Below, in pieces: positions 15,019 through 23,234 of a DNA stretch of 36,146 nucleotides (positions are counted from its first letter, which is position 1; each line of letters begins with the position of its first letter). The translations under genes and the position numbers were made by a program. This DNA is from a virus. The DNA lies in IMG/VR virus record IMGVR_UViG_3300031259_000409, positions 1 to 36,146 of that record. One strand, 5' to 3'. The notes under the pieces are model-generated. The model did not search any database. It saw only the letters and a program-made list of their open reading frames with translations, and had not been told where the DNA came from.

Positions 15019-16527
15019 TTAGGGGGCTACCGTGTGGCCGTGCGCTTTGATGTCGGCCGTAATTTGCGCGTCTGTCTTTCCCTTATTGAATGGAAGCTCG
15101 CGGGCCTGAGCCAAACTTACCACCTTGCCGCTCGGAGCTACCTGAGCGGATGGCTTGGCTGCCGGCGCCGCCGCTGGACTCGCCGCAGGCTGGGGTGGAT
15201 TCGCATTGTGTCCTACCGCGCTTCCGTCTTTCTTTCTCCAAACAAGGTTCTCATCCACTGTGAGAGGTTCAACCTTCTGGCCGCGCCGCGTCAGTTCATC
15301 CTCGTAGGCGTCCTGCGCAGCTTGCATATCCGTCTGGGCTGCCTTGATTGCATCAGGGTCGTTTGGAGCCTTATTCAGCGCATCCTGCGCTTTGGTAACG
15401 GCCTTGTCCTTTGCCCTCGCCGCCGCATCTATTGCTCCCCGCGTCTCTTTGTCCTGGGCAATCGAGGTTCGCTTATCGAGGCGCGCGTCGGCCCGGTCTG
15501 CCGCCGCACCCGCGCTGTCATCCTTCATTTGCTGGCGAACCCTTATGGCTTGTCCGTAGAGTTTCTTCTTCGCCGGGTCTTGCTCCATGGTGAACTTCAT
15601 GGCGAGGGCAGTGTCGTTTGTGGGTAGCTTGTCGCCAGCCTGATCCGCCAACTGCTGCTTGATCTGCTCAAGTTGCTGGTTGTAATCGGCCTTCTGGTTG
15701 GCTGTCTGCTCGGCTACTTCATCCTTAGCAACATTTCCGAAAGCTGTTCCTACCCCGCGCGCCTCAGACCCAATATCCTTTTGGCGGTCACTTTCGGCCT
15801 TATAGTTGCTTACGTTGCGGTCTTCCTGCTGCTGGATGGCTCCGGCCTGCTGTTGGCGGATCTGCTCGGCCTGCTGGTAATTCCTATTCGGATCGCCGTA
15901 GGCTGTGCCTCCAACATCTTTGGGATCGAACGCTCCCAGTACCCCACCGCGGCGAACAGCATCTATTCCGCGCACAATGCGAGTTCCGATGCCCGGCTTA
16001 TAGAGTTTCGACGGGTCGATGGTCTGGCCGGTCTCCGGGTCCACTGCGGAGGTCAGAACCTTCCCAGTCTGCGCATCACGGTAGGGGATTGGCGCGGCAA
16101 GAGCTTGGCGGCGCTGCTCCAGTGTAGCGTTCTGGGCACTGGGGCCCGGGGTGTTTTGAAGCGCCGCGGTTGACTTAGCCGCAAGCTGGGCCGCATCAAG
16201 TGCCCCCTGTTGCGCCTGACTGAATCTTTGGTACCCGTCAGTCGCCCATGACTTTGACGCTCCACCGGCGGCTGGCCCATTACCCGAGGGAGTGACAGCG
16301 TTGGGGGTTGCTACCTGCTTCGGTTGCGCTGGCGGAGGCGTCTGGATCGCCTGCCCTGCGGCCTGCGCTCCGGCACGGATGGCCTGCGCCGCGGCTGATG
16401 CTGGCGCCTGGGGTTCTGCGCCGGATGTCGGCTGCGCCGGTTGCTCATGTGGCGGATTGAGCAGGTTGCCGAGAAGTGCACCGTACTTTTCGTCGTCTGA
16501 TTGGAAAAATGGGCCTTCACCGGCCAT
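15019..16527 (-). CDS. Probable internal/ejected virion protein (502 residues)
   Basis: Starts at ATG 16527 with AAGGAG 8 bases upstream. The first ~150 residues are Ala/Pro/Gln-rich and probably disordered. The middle and C-terminal parts are long charged helices (ADYNQQLEQIKQQLADQAGD; ARAKDKAVTKAQDALNKAP) suited to coiled-coil assembly. A short conserved-looking tail, LAQARELPFNKGKTDAQITA, resembles a small helical end domain. No enzymatic motif is seen. Its position between a 189-residue Gln-rich protein and the giant virion protein parallels the T7 gp14-gp15-gp16 order, so a role in the DNA ejection channel is inferred from context only. Confidence 0.75.
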   Translation of the reverse strand: MAGEGPFFQSDDEKYGALLGNLLNPPHEQPAQPTSGAEPQAPASAAAQAIRAGAQAAGQAIQTPPPAQPKQVATPNAVTPSGNGPAAGGASKSWATDGYQRFSQAQQGALDAAQLAAKSTAALQNTPGPSAQNATLEQRRQALAAPIPYRDAQTGKVLTSAVDPETGQTIDPSKLYKPGIGTRIVRGIDAVRRGGVLGAFDPKDVGGTAYGDPNRNYQQAEQIRQQQAGAIQQQEDRNVSNYKAESDRQKDIGSEARGVGTAFGNVAKDEVAEQTANQKADYNQQLEQIKQQLADQAGDKLPTNDTALAMKFTMEQDPAKKKLYGQAIRVRQQMKDDSAGAAADRADARLDKRTSIAQDKETRGAIDAAARAKDKAVTKAQDALNKAPNDPDAIKAAQTDMQAAQDAYEDELTRRGQKVEPLTVDENLVWRKKDGSAVGHNANPPQPAASPAAAPAAKPSAQVAPSGKVVSLAQARELPFNKGKTDAQITADIKAHGHTVAP

Positions 16528-16545
16528 AGCGCACTCTCCTTGGGA

Positions 16546-17115
16546 TCAACCGCTAACCTGTTTGCCGCCCACTACTTCAGCTGCTTCCTTATTCCAGATG
16601 TTTGCCGCCGGATCGGTAATTGCCGCCGACCGCGCCATCACGTCAAGAGACTGATTGCCAGCTCCGGCCATGTTCTGGGCCATCTGGGAAGCGAACTGTG
16701 CCGGAAACTCGGTTGCCTGCAGCACGTTCTTGTTGTAGCCCGCGCCCGCCCCGATGCGCTCCTGGTTCGCCTGAGCCTCTTCGCCGGAGATGTCGCGCGT
16801 ACCCTGCTGGGTCATGTTCTCGGTCGCGGCTACGCCTCCAGCAGAATTGCTGCCAGTGCGCAAAGCCTGACTTTGGAGAGCATTTCCGGCCGCCCTGGCT
16901 CTGGCGTCTGCCGTGTTGGCAACAATCTGGTTGGTAGTCTTCTGGAACTGCCCACCCTCGCCATAGGGGTTACTCGCCGCATACTTTGAAAGTTGGCTCT
17001 CGTAGTCACCCTCGGCGTTCTGGGCCTGGGCGTAGGAGTTCTGGGCCTCGTTATAATAGCCAGCGTTCTGATCCGCTGAGGCCTTGTCTGTTCTTTCGAC
17101 CGCTGCACGTCCCAT
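16546..17115 (-). CDS. Probable internal virion protein (189 residues, Ala/Gln/Asn-rich)
   Basis: ATG 17115 is preceded by GAGGGGGTAGGAAA. The protein is rich in Ala, Gln, Asn, Gly and Tyr and mostly helical: NAGYYNEAQNSYAQAQNAEG, YAASNPYGEGGQF, NALQSQALRTGSNSAGGVAA. Its size is close to T7 gp14 (196 residues), and it lies directly upstream of the larger ejection-protein candidates, as gp14 does. That parallel is positional, not a sequence match I can demonstrate. No signal peptide or membrane segment is evident. Only 18 bases separate it from the next gene. Confidence 0.7.
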   Translation of the reverse strand: MGRAAVERTDKASADQNAGYYNEAQNSYAQAQNAEGDYESQLSKYAASNPYGEGGQFQKTTNQIVANTADARARAAGNALQSQALRTGSNSAGGVAATENMTQQGTRDISGEEAQANQERIGAGAGYNKNVLQATEFPAQFASQMAQNMAGAGNQSLDVMARSAAITDPAANIWNKEAAEVVGGKQVSG

Positions 17116-17127
17116 TTTCCTACCCCC

Positions 17128-17550
17128 TCAAATCTCTCTGAAGAAACTGGCAAAGCGTGTATCGTCGCGTCTGAATCCAGCTTCTTTCATCGCGGGCTTG
17201 AGCTGCTTAACTACTGATTTTGTTACCAATGAGCGAATCCATTTGAATCCCATCGCACGCAATGTGTAGAGAATCCCCGGTGCGCAATCCCCTACCGTCA
17301 AAGTGACCCTCGGACTGCACCCGACCAGCATCATTTCCACGCCCTTGGACTCGAAGATGACTCCGCCGAAGACTTCATCCCCGCGCTCGATCACATAGGC
17401 CAAAGGAATGTTGTCCATCTGCCTGCCGTCCTCGTCGAAGATGTCGGGGAGCGGGTAGCTCGTCCCGTCGCGCTCATTTTGCTCGTGGATCTTGCGCAAC
17501 AGGACGGGAATGTCTTTGGGCTGGGCCAGCCGGAGGGTTGTCTTACTCAT
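17128..17550 (-). CDS. GNAT-like acetyltransferase-fold protein
   Basis: 140 residues starting at an ATGA overlap with the upstream gene. The N-terminus LRLAQPKDIPVLLRKIHEQN has the typical GNAT first strand and helix. PLAYVIERGDEVFGGVIFES matches the central beta-hairpin, and LYTLRAMGFKWIRSLV a later helix and strand. The canonical acetyl-CoA loop (Q/R-x2-G-x-G/A) is not obvious, so catalytic activity is uncertain. GNAT-like folds occur in podovirus virion clusters near the internal-protein genes, including at the position of T7 gp13. The location here, between tail and ejection genes, suggests a virion-associated rather than metabolic role. Confidence 0.65.
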   Translation of the reverse strand: MSKTTLRLAQPKDIPVLLRKIHEQNERDGTSYPLPDIFDEDGRQMDNIPLAYVIERGDEVFGGVIFESKGVEMMLVGCSPRVTLTVGDCAPGILYTLRAMGFKWIRSLVTKSVVKQLKPAMKEAGFRRDDTRFASFFREI

Positions 17551-17825
17551 TTGCCAGCCTTCAAGATCGGTACGTTGTGCTTCTGTGCATGTGCCCGGCT
17601 CTGTGCGTGGCTGGCCTCAAGGACTTCCATCTCCTGCTTTAAGATGGCCTTGACGTCGAGTTCCCCGGTGTTGGTCTTCGGCTGAACGTGGCCACATAGG
17701 GCACAGGAGTCGTGCCCGACGTAGATGATGACGTGGTGCTCTGCCCCTGTTACCGGCTCGTGGAGCACAACGTAGTGCCGCCCGAGTGCAAGATCAACGT
17801 GCTGGTGCTTTACTTGCCAACTCAT
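17547..17825 (-). CDS. Hypothetical 92-residue protein with a CxxC/His motif
   Basis: Coupled at both ends by ATGA overlaps (start 17825 with the upstream stop; stop with the GNAT start). The N-terminal half is beta-rich with many His residues (KHQHVDLALGRHYVVLHEPV, AEHHVIIYVGHDSCALCGH). The Cys-x2-Cys plus clustered His could bind one metal ion. The C-terminal half is a helix (VKAILKQEMEVLEASHAQSR). No known family is recognised. Its place in the operon suggests a minor virion or assembly protein. Confidence 0.65.
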   Translation of the reverse strand: MSWQVKHQHVDLALGRHYVVLHEPVTGAEHHVIIYVGHDSCALCGHVQPKTNTGELDVKAILKQEMEVLEASHAQSRAHAQKHNVPILKAGK

Positions 17826-18631
17826 ATCGCCGTCAACCTCGCCCCATTTCCGCCGCTAATCCCGCCGCCGCCTGGGTTGCCGTTCACGAGAGCCTGCCCA
17901 ACCGGCTCCCACTTGTCACTCATCGCGCCGGCAATCGTCGAACTCAACTGGAACCGCTTGCCGTCGAAAGCCACAATCTGCGACTGCGCATAGTTCGCAT
18001 TGAGGATCGTCGCCGATGGCCTCGTCCCCTGCGTCGTCCCCCGGCCCGCCGTATAGCCCGAGTAGGGTCCATTGGGACCGTAGACCTGAATCAGCGGAAC
18101 CTGCCCCGGTGCGCCCTGGCCAACCACATTGGCGAAGTTCCAGTTATTGAGAGCCATTCCCGGTTCGCTGGCCGCGCTCGACTGCAGGCCGGCATCCACC
18201 GCCGTCTGTTGGATCAGTTGGTGAGTGTTCCATGTGGAACCATCGTAGCTCGACCGGATTCGGATGAATGGCGTCTGACCCGGCGCCGGGATGCTCACGG
18301 TGTTGTTGGCTGAGACAGGGAGTACGGTCACGCCCTGAGAGAAGTTCTTGACGGGCGAAGTGCTGACCTCGTGGTAGATCGTCGCCTTAGCCGCCTGTGC
18401 GGGATTGGTGATGGTGAGGGCGATAGTTCCGTTTGCGCCCGCCGCTGTCGCTGTCGCTGGTGGGGGAGGGGTGCTGGCTGCCTTCAGTTTAGAAGAGGTC
18501 GGATTGAGCCACGCGCTGCCGAGTAGTTGATTGTGGAGTTCGTGCTGGTCGTTGAACGCGAGGAGCAGCCGGCGAAGGTCTTCCTTGTTTCCGCCGACTG
18601 CGGATTCGATAAGGCTTCTAGTTTCGCTCAT
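17822..18631 (-). CDS. Probable tail/appendage structural protein with Fn3/Ig-like segment
   Basis: 269 residues. The first ~45 residues are helical (SLIESAVGGNKEDLRRLLLA). A Pro/Ala linker (STPPPPATATAA) leads into a beta-sandwich-like region (IALTITNPAQAAKATIYHEV ... PFIRIRSSYDGSTWNTHQLI) with strand spacing like Fn3 or Ig domains. The end is Gly-rich (GNPGGGGISGGNG). Such proteins decorate tails or act as fibre connectors; this role is inferred. GGAG in the short leader precedes ATG 18631. A terminator hairpin lies 13 bases further upstream, so this gene may need its own promoter or read-through from the tail operon. Confidence 0.65.
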   Translation of the reverse strand: MSETRSLIESAVGGNKEDLRRLLLAFNDQHELHNQLLGSAWLNPTSSKLKAASTPPPPATATAAGANGTIALTITNPAQAAKATIYHEVSTSPVKNFSQGVTVLPVSANNTVSIPAPGQTPFIRIRSSYDGSTWNTHQLIQQTAVDAGLQSSAASEPGMALNNWNFANVVGQGAPGQVPLIQVYGPNGPYSGYTAGRGTTQGTRPSATILNANYAQSQIVAFDGKRFQLSSTIAGAMSDKWEPVGQALVNGNPGGGGISGGNGARLTAI

Positions 18632-18643
18632 TTTGCTCCAACG

Positions 18644-18666
18644 AAAAGCCGCCCCAAAAGGCGGCT
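18644..18666 (-). terminator. Rho-independent terminator after the HNH pair
   Basis: On the minus strand AGCCGCC (18666-18660) pairs with GGCGGCT (18653-18647) around a 6-base loop, TTTTGG, followed by TTTT. It lies 24 bases after the stop of the HNH gene at 18690 and just before the next tail gene. It therefore ends transcripts of the tail-nozzle/HNH segment and isolates the two endonucleases from the downstream virion genes. Confidence 0.8.
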
Positions 18667-18689
18667 ATTAGTACGATTTCGACTCAAAA

Positions 18690-19139
18690 CTACGCGAACA
18701 AAAGCATGGGCTGCGGTTCTGGTTTTCTTGCCTTCGCCATACGTTTGGCTAAAGCCGTCGTTTCCGCTTTGTGGCATGCCGTGCAGAGCGTTCTGTAATT
18801 TTCGATTCCGCATTCTCCCCCGCCCTCGGCGACCGGAGTTATGTGGTCTGCTTGCCATAGATGGCCAGTCCCCTGGGAGCGGCGGCGCTTCTCGAACACC
18901 GTGCCTGCCAAGGTGTCTCTCCTACATCCCGCACAGATACCGTTATCCCTTCTGAATACGACCAGCCGTGCGTAACTCGGACTCGTCAAAATACGGAACT
19001 CATCGGAGCATTTCTTGGTGCAAAAAGTGTATCGCTTCCTATCGACTATGTCCGAATCACAATGTAGGCAAGCGAGACGCCCATTTTTTCCCATTAGTTG
19101 CTTTTTGCTGTAGGCGCGATGTCTCCTAATCGTGCTCAT
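18690..19139 (-). CDS. HNH endonuclease, McrA-like, with N-terminal zinc knuckle (copy D)
   Basis: 149 residues. An N-terminal C-x2-C ... C-x3-C element (Cys 24, 27, 40, 44) precedes the HNH domain: ICAGCRRD (~68-75), WQADHITPVAEGGGE (DH at ~97-98), then IENYRTLCTACHKAET. The two CxxC pairs around the HNH fold are the structural zinc site of McrA-type HNH nucleases, and the catalytic His is present. Its start overlaps the stop of endonuclease C by four bases, so the two are co-translated as a pair inserted between tail genes. This HNH subtype is different from the HNH-AP2 copies. It could be a second homing enzyme or a DNA-processing nuclease; position and pairing favour homing. Confidence 0.88.
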   Translation of the reverse strand: MSTIRRHRAYSKKQLMGKNGRLACLHCDSDIVDRKRYTFCTKKCSDEFRILTSPSYARLVVFRRDNGICAGCRRDTLAGTVFEKRRRSQGTGHLWQADHITPVAEGGGECGIENYRTLCTACHKAETTALAKRMAKARKPEPQPMLLFA

Positions 19140-19693
19140 AAGACCCTCGCAAACTTGCCGTGGAGTTCGAGTGCAGCCGGGACGTACAGTTCGCGGTGCG
19201 CGGCCTCGGCAGTCGATCTACTGCCAAGAAACCTGTTTTTTCCGCCGACCATAATATTTGCTTGGTAGACGTTGCCGTGGAGAGCAACCCCCTTAAACCC
19301 GGAAGTGTTGTCGCTGCGGACCTTTCTATTGCACGCATTCTGTGACACCGTCGAAGCTCGTAACTTGTTCCTCCGATTATCGAGAGTTACCCCGTGCTCG
19401 TGGTCGCCATGCCGCTTGTCGCCACGCTTTAATCCCAGTACCGCTCGATGCATCTTGAGTTGGTTATTCCTTCCATCAATTCGGATGAGCCTCTGCGCAT
19501 AAAAGGTCTTGGTGAACTTGCTCCATACGGCGCTCCAAGTGTTTTTGCTCAGCCAAAGATAATCCTCAAGCCACACTAAGGAAAATTGGCATTGTGTCAG
19601 TGGAATCAGTTTGCAGTAAACGCCGTCGATCTTGAACGGCGCGGCGTCGTCGAAGAAGTCGCGTGGTAGTCTGTCAGTGAACGGGGATGCCAT
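19136..19693 (-). CDS. HNH homing endonuclease with AP2 domain (copy C)
   Basis: 185 residues from ATG 19693, chosen because GAGGAG lies 7 bases upstream; the frame stays open to 19777, but that would overlap the nozzle gene and lacks an SD. The segment DDAAPFKIDGVYCKLIPLT is shared with copy B almost word for word. The HNH core is KRHGDHEHGVTLDNRRNKLR, keeping DH and DNRRxxLR; the residue after DH departs from the DHIDG seen in copy A. The AP2 module runs from GFKGVALHGNVYQANI to LGSRSTAEAAHREL, and the end is HGKFARVL. It lies directly behind the nozzle gene and is coupled to HNH copy D downstream. Activity is plausible but less certain than for A because the core deviates. Confidence 0.9.
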   Translation of the reverse strand: MASPFTDRLPRDFFDDAAPFKIDGVYCKLIPLTQCQFSLVWLEDYLWLSKNTWSAVWSKFTKTFYAQRLIRIDGRNNQLKMHRAVLGLKRGDKRHGDHEHGVTLDNRRNKLRASTVSQNACNRKVRSDNTSGFKGVALHGNVYQANIMVGGKNRFLGSRSTAEAAHRELYVPAALELHGKFARVL

Positions 19694-19750
19694 TGATTCG
19701 CTCCTCATAGCGATGATTTGAGCGGGCGCTGATACGCTCCGCGTCCCCAT
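19681..19750 (-). promoter_or_regulatory. Structured leader RNA of HNH-AP2 gene C
   Basis: Same plan as the leaders of A and B with different bases. P1: ATGGGGA (19750-19744) pairs with TCCCCGT (19687-19681), seven pairs including one T-G wobble. P2: GAGCG/CGCTC (19739-19735 with 19724-19720). P3: TCGCT/AGCGA (19713-19709 with 19702-19698), with loop ATGAGG carrying part of the SD. The ATG (19693-19691) sits between P3 and the 3' strand of P1. The box GTAGAATGGGG begins two bases after the nozzle stop and contains TAGAAT preceded by TG one base earlier, a possible extended -10. Confidence 0.58.
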
Positions 19751-19760
19751 TCTACACCGA

Positions 19761-22700
19761 TTAACCTCCATTTTCACTCTCGTCTCTTGCTTGGTACATG
19801 CTAATCGAGTACATTGCGAGCCACTTTAACTCAAACCATGAATCGGCCACCTTGCCGTTATTGAACTCCATCCTCCACCGCTCATTGATCTTGCTCGGCA
19901 CCATGCGGCTCAGACCCTGGCTTTCGAGGATGTCCAAGTCAATCGGACGACATGGGAGAATCAGGCTCTTGATGGCGTTCCCCGTCACATCGACCGTATT
20001 GGTCATCATCTGCCTGCCGCCGATGAAGTACGGGTAGAGAGTTCCATTGCCGCGGGCATTGAGCGTGAATCCCTCGATCTTGCTCAGGGCCATCGTGGTT
20101 TCAGGGCACACAGTCTGGTAGCGGCAGTCGATTCCCGCCCCGTTATCGTTGAACTGCCCAGGGGTCACATTCTGCACCGTCCCATCGGCCGCACTGGACC
20201 CGTAGCAGAACTGCGATGTGAAGTAGCCAGAGTCGAGGAATGGAATCCCCACCTGGCCCTGCGCAAATGGCTCGGTAATCGGCAACGCCCTTTCCAGTCG
20301 CTCGCAGATGAAGCCCTGCACATCGTTGATTGAGAACTTGCGCACGTCCGCAATCGCAATCTCTTTCGCCGAGAACGTCGAGAAGTGGACCGGCTGCGCC
20401 CATCCCTCAAGGTAGTTGAGGACAATCTCCTGATTCGGAACGGTCGAGTTTCCAACCGGCGCGAGGATATGGACCTCATGCCGCTCCTGGTCGATCTTGC
20501 AGCAGATGGTGTTTGCCGCACTCCAGTTGATCGTTTTCCAGAAGTAGGGGATTTCCTTGGTTACGAGCTCGGGACTGGTCTCCTCGTATTTGTAGATCCC
20601 GCTGCGGTGGACGAAGATCATAAAGTCCCCGCATGCGTCAAAGGCCCGAGGCCCGCACGGTCCTCTTTCGCTCCACCGCTTTGTCGCTGTCCAGGACTGG
20701 GGATTGTTCGGGTTGGCTGTAAAGGTGAATCCAGACCGCTCCCTGAGCCCGTAGACGGTGCCGCGGTACTCGATGGTGCCCCAGGCTCTCTCCCCATCGT
20801 CAGAGCCAACCGAGATGTAGCTTAGGTCCGCGTAATAGCTTTCCGGGTCGCCTGCCAGTGACACCCACCAGCCTGAGTAGTACCCAGGAACGCCTGCCTG
20901 AAAGATGCGATCGACACTCGGACAGTAGGTGCAATGCACCGCCTGGTTCGGCCAGATCACATCCAGCCGGTCAGTCACGTCATTGGAGCCGTCGAGGTAC
21001 TCATCGGTGAAGTTGAAGACGCCGTTGGTCGTCGCATTGTCCTGAAAGACAGTCGCCGACTGATTGATGGTGTCGGAGAGGAATGTCTGAGGGTAGACGA
21101 AGTTCTGAGCTGGATACTGGAGGTTGACGTTGCCAATCCACCAGAACGGACCAGCGTTCGATCCATCAGCCACTGAGAACGCAACAATGCGGGCGAGAGT
21201 ATAGGCCGGTCCGGTAGCAACCTTGAAGATGCCCAATTCCCAGCCGTCCTCGTCGACGTCGTACTGAATCACCGAATTCGCGGTGAATCCCGAGACGGTG
21301 TAATTCTGGTTCATGTACATCAGGGCCGCGTACCGATAGCCCTGGGTGCCATTTATGCCGCCCGTCGCTGTGTCGGCCACGATGGCGCCGCCTGGTCCCG
21401 TACCGTTTACCGTCGGGGGATTTGGGCCGGTGGCTGACTCCAAGATGAATGGCTGGGCTGCGGGCTGGTAGAAGCCGACGAGCGCAAAGGCCGTAGACGG
21501 CGGAGACGGCGTCCCTGTCGGGACATCGGCCTCATAGATGCCCACTGAGCCGATGGTGTAGAGAGCGTTGTTGTTGTCGTCCTCAGGGACTGCAACCGTG
21601 ACCAGGACCGCATCGTTGCCGTTCGTATTGATGATTGAGTTGAACGGTCCGAGAGTCGTTTCTCCAAGTGAGTTTGTGTAGGTCTGCGCAACGTAGACGT
21701 CACGGCCCGCGGCGAAACTACCAGCGGGAAGCTCGGCGGTGTTTGCCAATGGAGGGTTGACGCCTCCGGCTGAGGCGGTGATCGTAGGCGTCGCCCCAGG
21801 CGCGTAGCTTCCATAGAGTTGGTACGATGTGATCGGTGGAACCGGGCTGCCCACTGCAACGTCGATTTCGTAAACATTGACTCCCGTTACGGTGGGCCCG
21901 TAACTGGCGGCCAGCGCCACGGTAACGCCCTGGGTTGCTCCCGTCGTCGTGATGTTGGCCGTTGCGCCCGCTGTGGTCTCTCCAGCGGCGTTGGTGAGGG
22001 TCAGGAGAACGTAGATGGTTCGGTTGATGGCAAAGGTGCCAACTCCAAGCGAGAGGCCCGGTGCGTTCGGCGGAGCCACGAGGCTGCCTGCCGGGATGCG
22101 CTGGATCTGGACTTCGGTATCCGGGGTAGGCAACTGACCAGGCACCACGCGCGCCGTGCAGAGCGATGGTGGGGCGACTCCCGAAGGCGGGTCCGTGCAA
22201 CTGTAGATTGAGTTCAGGACGATCGGCGAGCTATTCGACTTCTCATAAGCCGAAATAGACGGAGCCGCGGCGTTGTGCGCCACGCTGGCTGCATAGACGT
22301 TGGCGCCGGTGGGAACGTAAGACGGTCCAAGTTCCTGAAACCAGCTCGGCATTGAAGATAGCGGCGGGATGGTGACGAGGATGGTTGACGATCCGGCAAT
22401 CGTCGTAACAAAGGCAGGGGGAGAAGGCAATGTCTCCCCCATGGAATTGACCAGCGTGACAACGATATAGACATCGAGAGCGGTGCTCCATGAACCGCCA
22501 GAGGACTGGACGGCAAGAACAGGCTTCGCCGGCGGAGGCACCCGGTTGGCCATGACGGCCGTATATTCCTGCCACTGGGCAGTGCCATCGTTGAATGTGC
22601 CGCTGTCGACCAGTGAATAGACCGGAGGCTTCGCGCCAGTGACGCCCGCCGTGATGCAGCGGTAGGTGTGCCCGTTGCCGCTCGGCGTGTTGGGCGTCAT

Positions 22701-23192
22701 CATCTCGCCCACGAGGACGGGAGTATTGGCGACCCACTTAAACCCGAATGGCTTCATTCCGTAGGGCCACACGTTTCTGGTGAGCGGGTCGATTACGGCC
22801 ATGCCCGAGAGTGGGAGATTCAGGTCAGAGAACGCGGCATAGACCTTGTTGTAGGCCTGGGCTGCGACCATGTGGGCATTGGCGGGAGGGGTGAAACTGG
22901 AGTTGTAGCCGAAGGCATGCATCTCGCCGGAGCCAACCGGACTCTCGTACTGAAGAGCACCGAGCATGTCAAAGATGATCGGGAGTTGGAAGAAATACTC
23001 CGTCGCCGTCTCGGGCGTGTAGAGAGCCCCGATTAAGCCAGTTACAGGGCTCTCATTGATGCCCTGCATGGTTGTCGAGATTCCGTCGCGGGTGCGCACG
23101 GAGGTCAGCCCATCGAACGCGCAGTTTCTAACGAGTGGTGACAGTCCTGTCGGGACATTAGTGAAATCGTCGGAATCGAAGTAGCCGAGCAT
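19761..23192 (-). CDS. Tail nozzle / tail tubular protein B-like (1143 residues)
   Basis: The N-terminus MLGYFDSDDFTNVPTGLSPL resembles the start of many podoviral nozzle proteins, and the long beta-rich body fits a T7 gp12-like ring. Residues ~220-345, ~365-485 and ~488-600 are three related Ig/Fn3-like units with a repeated strand (DVYIVVTLVNSMGET, TIYVLLTLTNAAGET, DVYVAQTYTNSLGET), probably exposed insertions. The rest (CTYCPSVDRIFQAGVPGYYS; GERAWGTIEYRGTVYGLRER) is beta-propeller-like. It would form the distal tail through which DNA leaves. Homologues in T7 are ~800 residues; the repeats account for much of the extra length. The start lies 42 bases after HNH copy B with only a weak AGTAGG as SD, so the endonuclease insertion may have altered its initiation. 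Confidence 0.8.
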   Translation of the reverse strand: MLGYFDSDDFTNVPTGLSPLVRNCAFDGLTSVRTRDGISTTMQGINESPVTGLIGALYTPETATEYFFQLPIIFDMLGALQYESPVGSGEMHAFGYNSSFTPPANAHMVAAQAYNKVYAAFSDLNLPLSGMAVIDPLTRNVWPYGMKPFGFKWVANTPVLVGEMMTPNTPSGNGHTYRCITAGVTGAKPPVYSLVDSGTFNDGTAQWQEYTAVMANRVPPPAKPVLAVQSSGGSWSTALDVYIVVTLVNSMGETLPSPPAFVTTIAGSSTILVTIPPLSSMPSWFQELGPSYVPTGANVYAASVAHNAAAPSISAYEKSNSSPIVLNSIYSCTDPPSGVAPPSLCTARVVPGQLPTPDTEVQIQRIPAGSLVAPPNAPGLSLGVGTFAINRTIYVLLTLTNAAGETTAGATANITTTGATQGVTVALAASYGPTVTGVNVYEIDVAVGSPVPPITSYQLYGSYAPGATPTITASAGGVNPPLANTAELPAGSFAAGRDVYVAQTYTNSLGETTLGPFNSIINTNGNDAVLVTVAVPEDDNNNALYTIGSVGIYEADVPTGTPSPPSTAFALVGFYQPAAQPFILESATGPNPPTVNGTGPGGAIVADTATGGINGTQGYRYAALMYMNQNYTVSGFTANSVIQYDVDEDGWELGIFKVATGPAYTLARIVAFSVADGSNAGPFWWIGNVNLQYPAQNFVYPQTFLSDTINQSATVFQDNATTNGVFNFTDEYLDGSNDVTDRLDVIWPNQAVHCTYCPSVDRIFQAGVPGYYSGWWVSLAGDPESYYADLSYISVGSDDGERAWGTIEYRGTVYGLRERSGFTFTANPNNPQSWTATKRWSERGPCGPRAFDACGDFMIFVHRSGIYKYEETSPELVTKEIPYFWKTINWSAANTICCKIDQERHEVHILAPVGNSTVPNQEIVLNYLEGWAQPVHFSTFSAKEIAIADVRKFSINDVQGFICERLERALPITEPFAQGQVGIPFLDSGYFTSQFCYGSSAADGTVQNVTPGQFNDNGAGIDCRYQTVCPETTMALSKIEGFTLNARGNGTLYPYFIGGRQMMTNTVDVTGNAIKSLILPCRPIDLDILESQGLSRMVPSKINERWRMEFNNGKVADSWFELKWLAMYSISMYQARDESENGG

Positions 23193-23234
23193 CCTACTGA
23201 TAACACTCGGAGTTCCTGAAAAGTTAGCCGTAAA

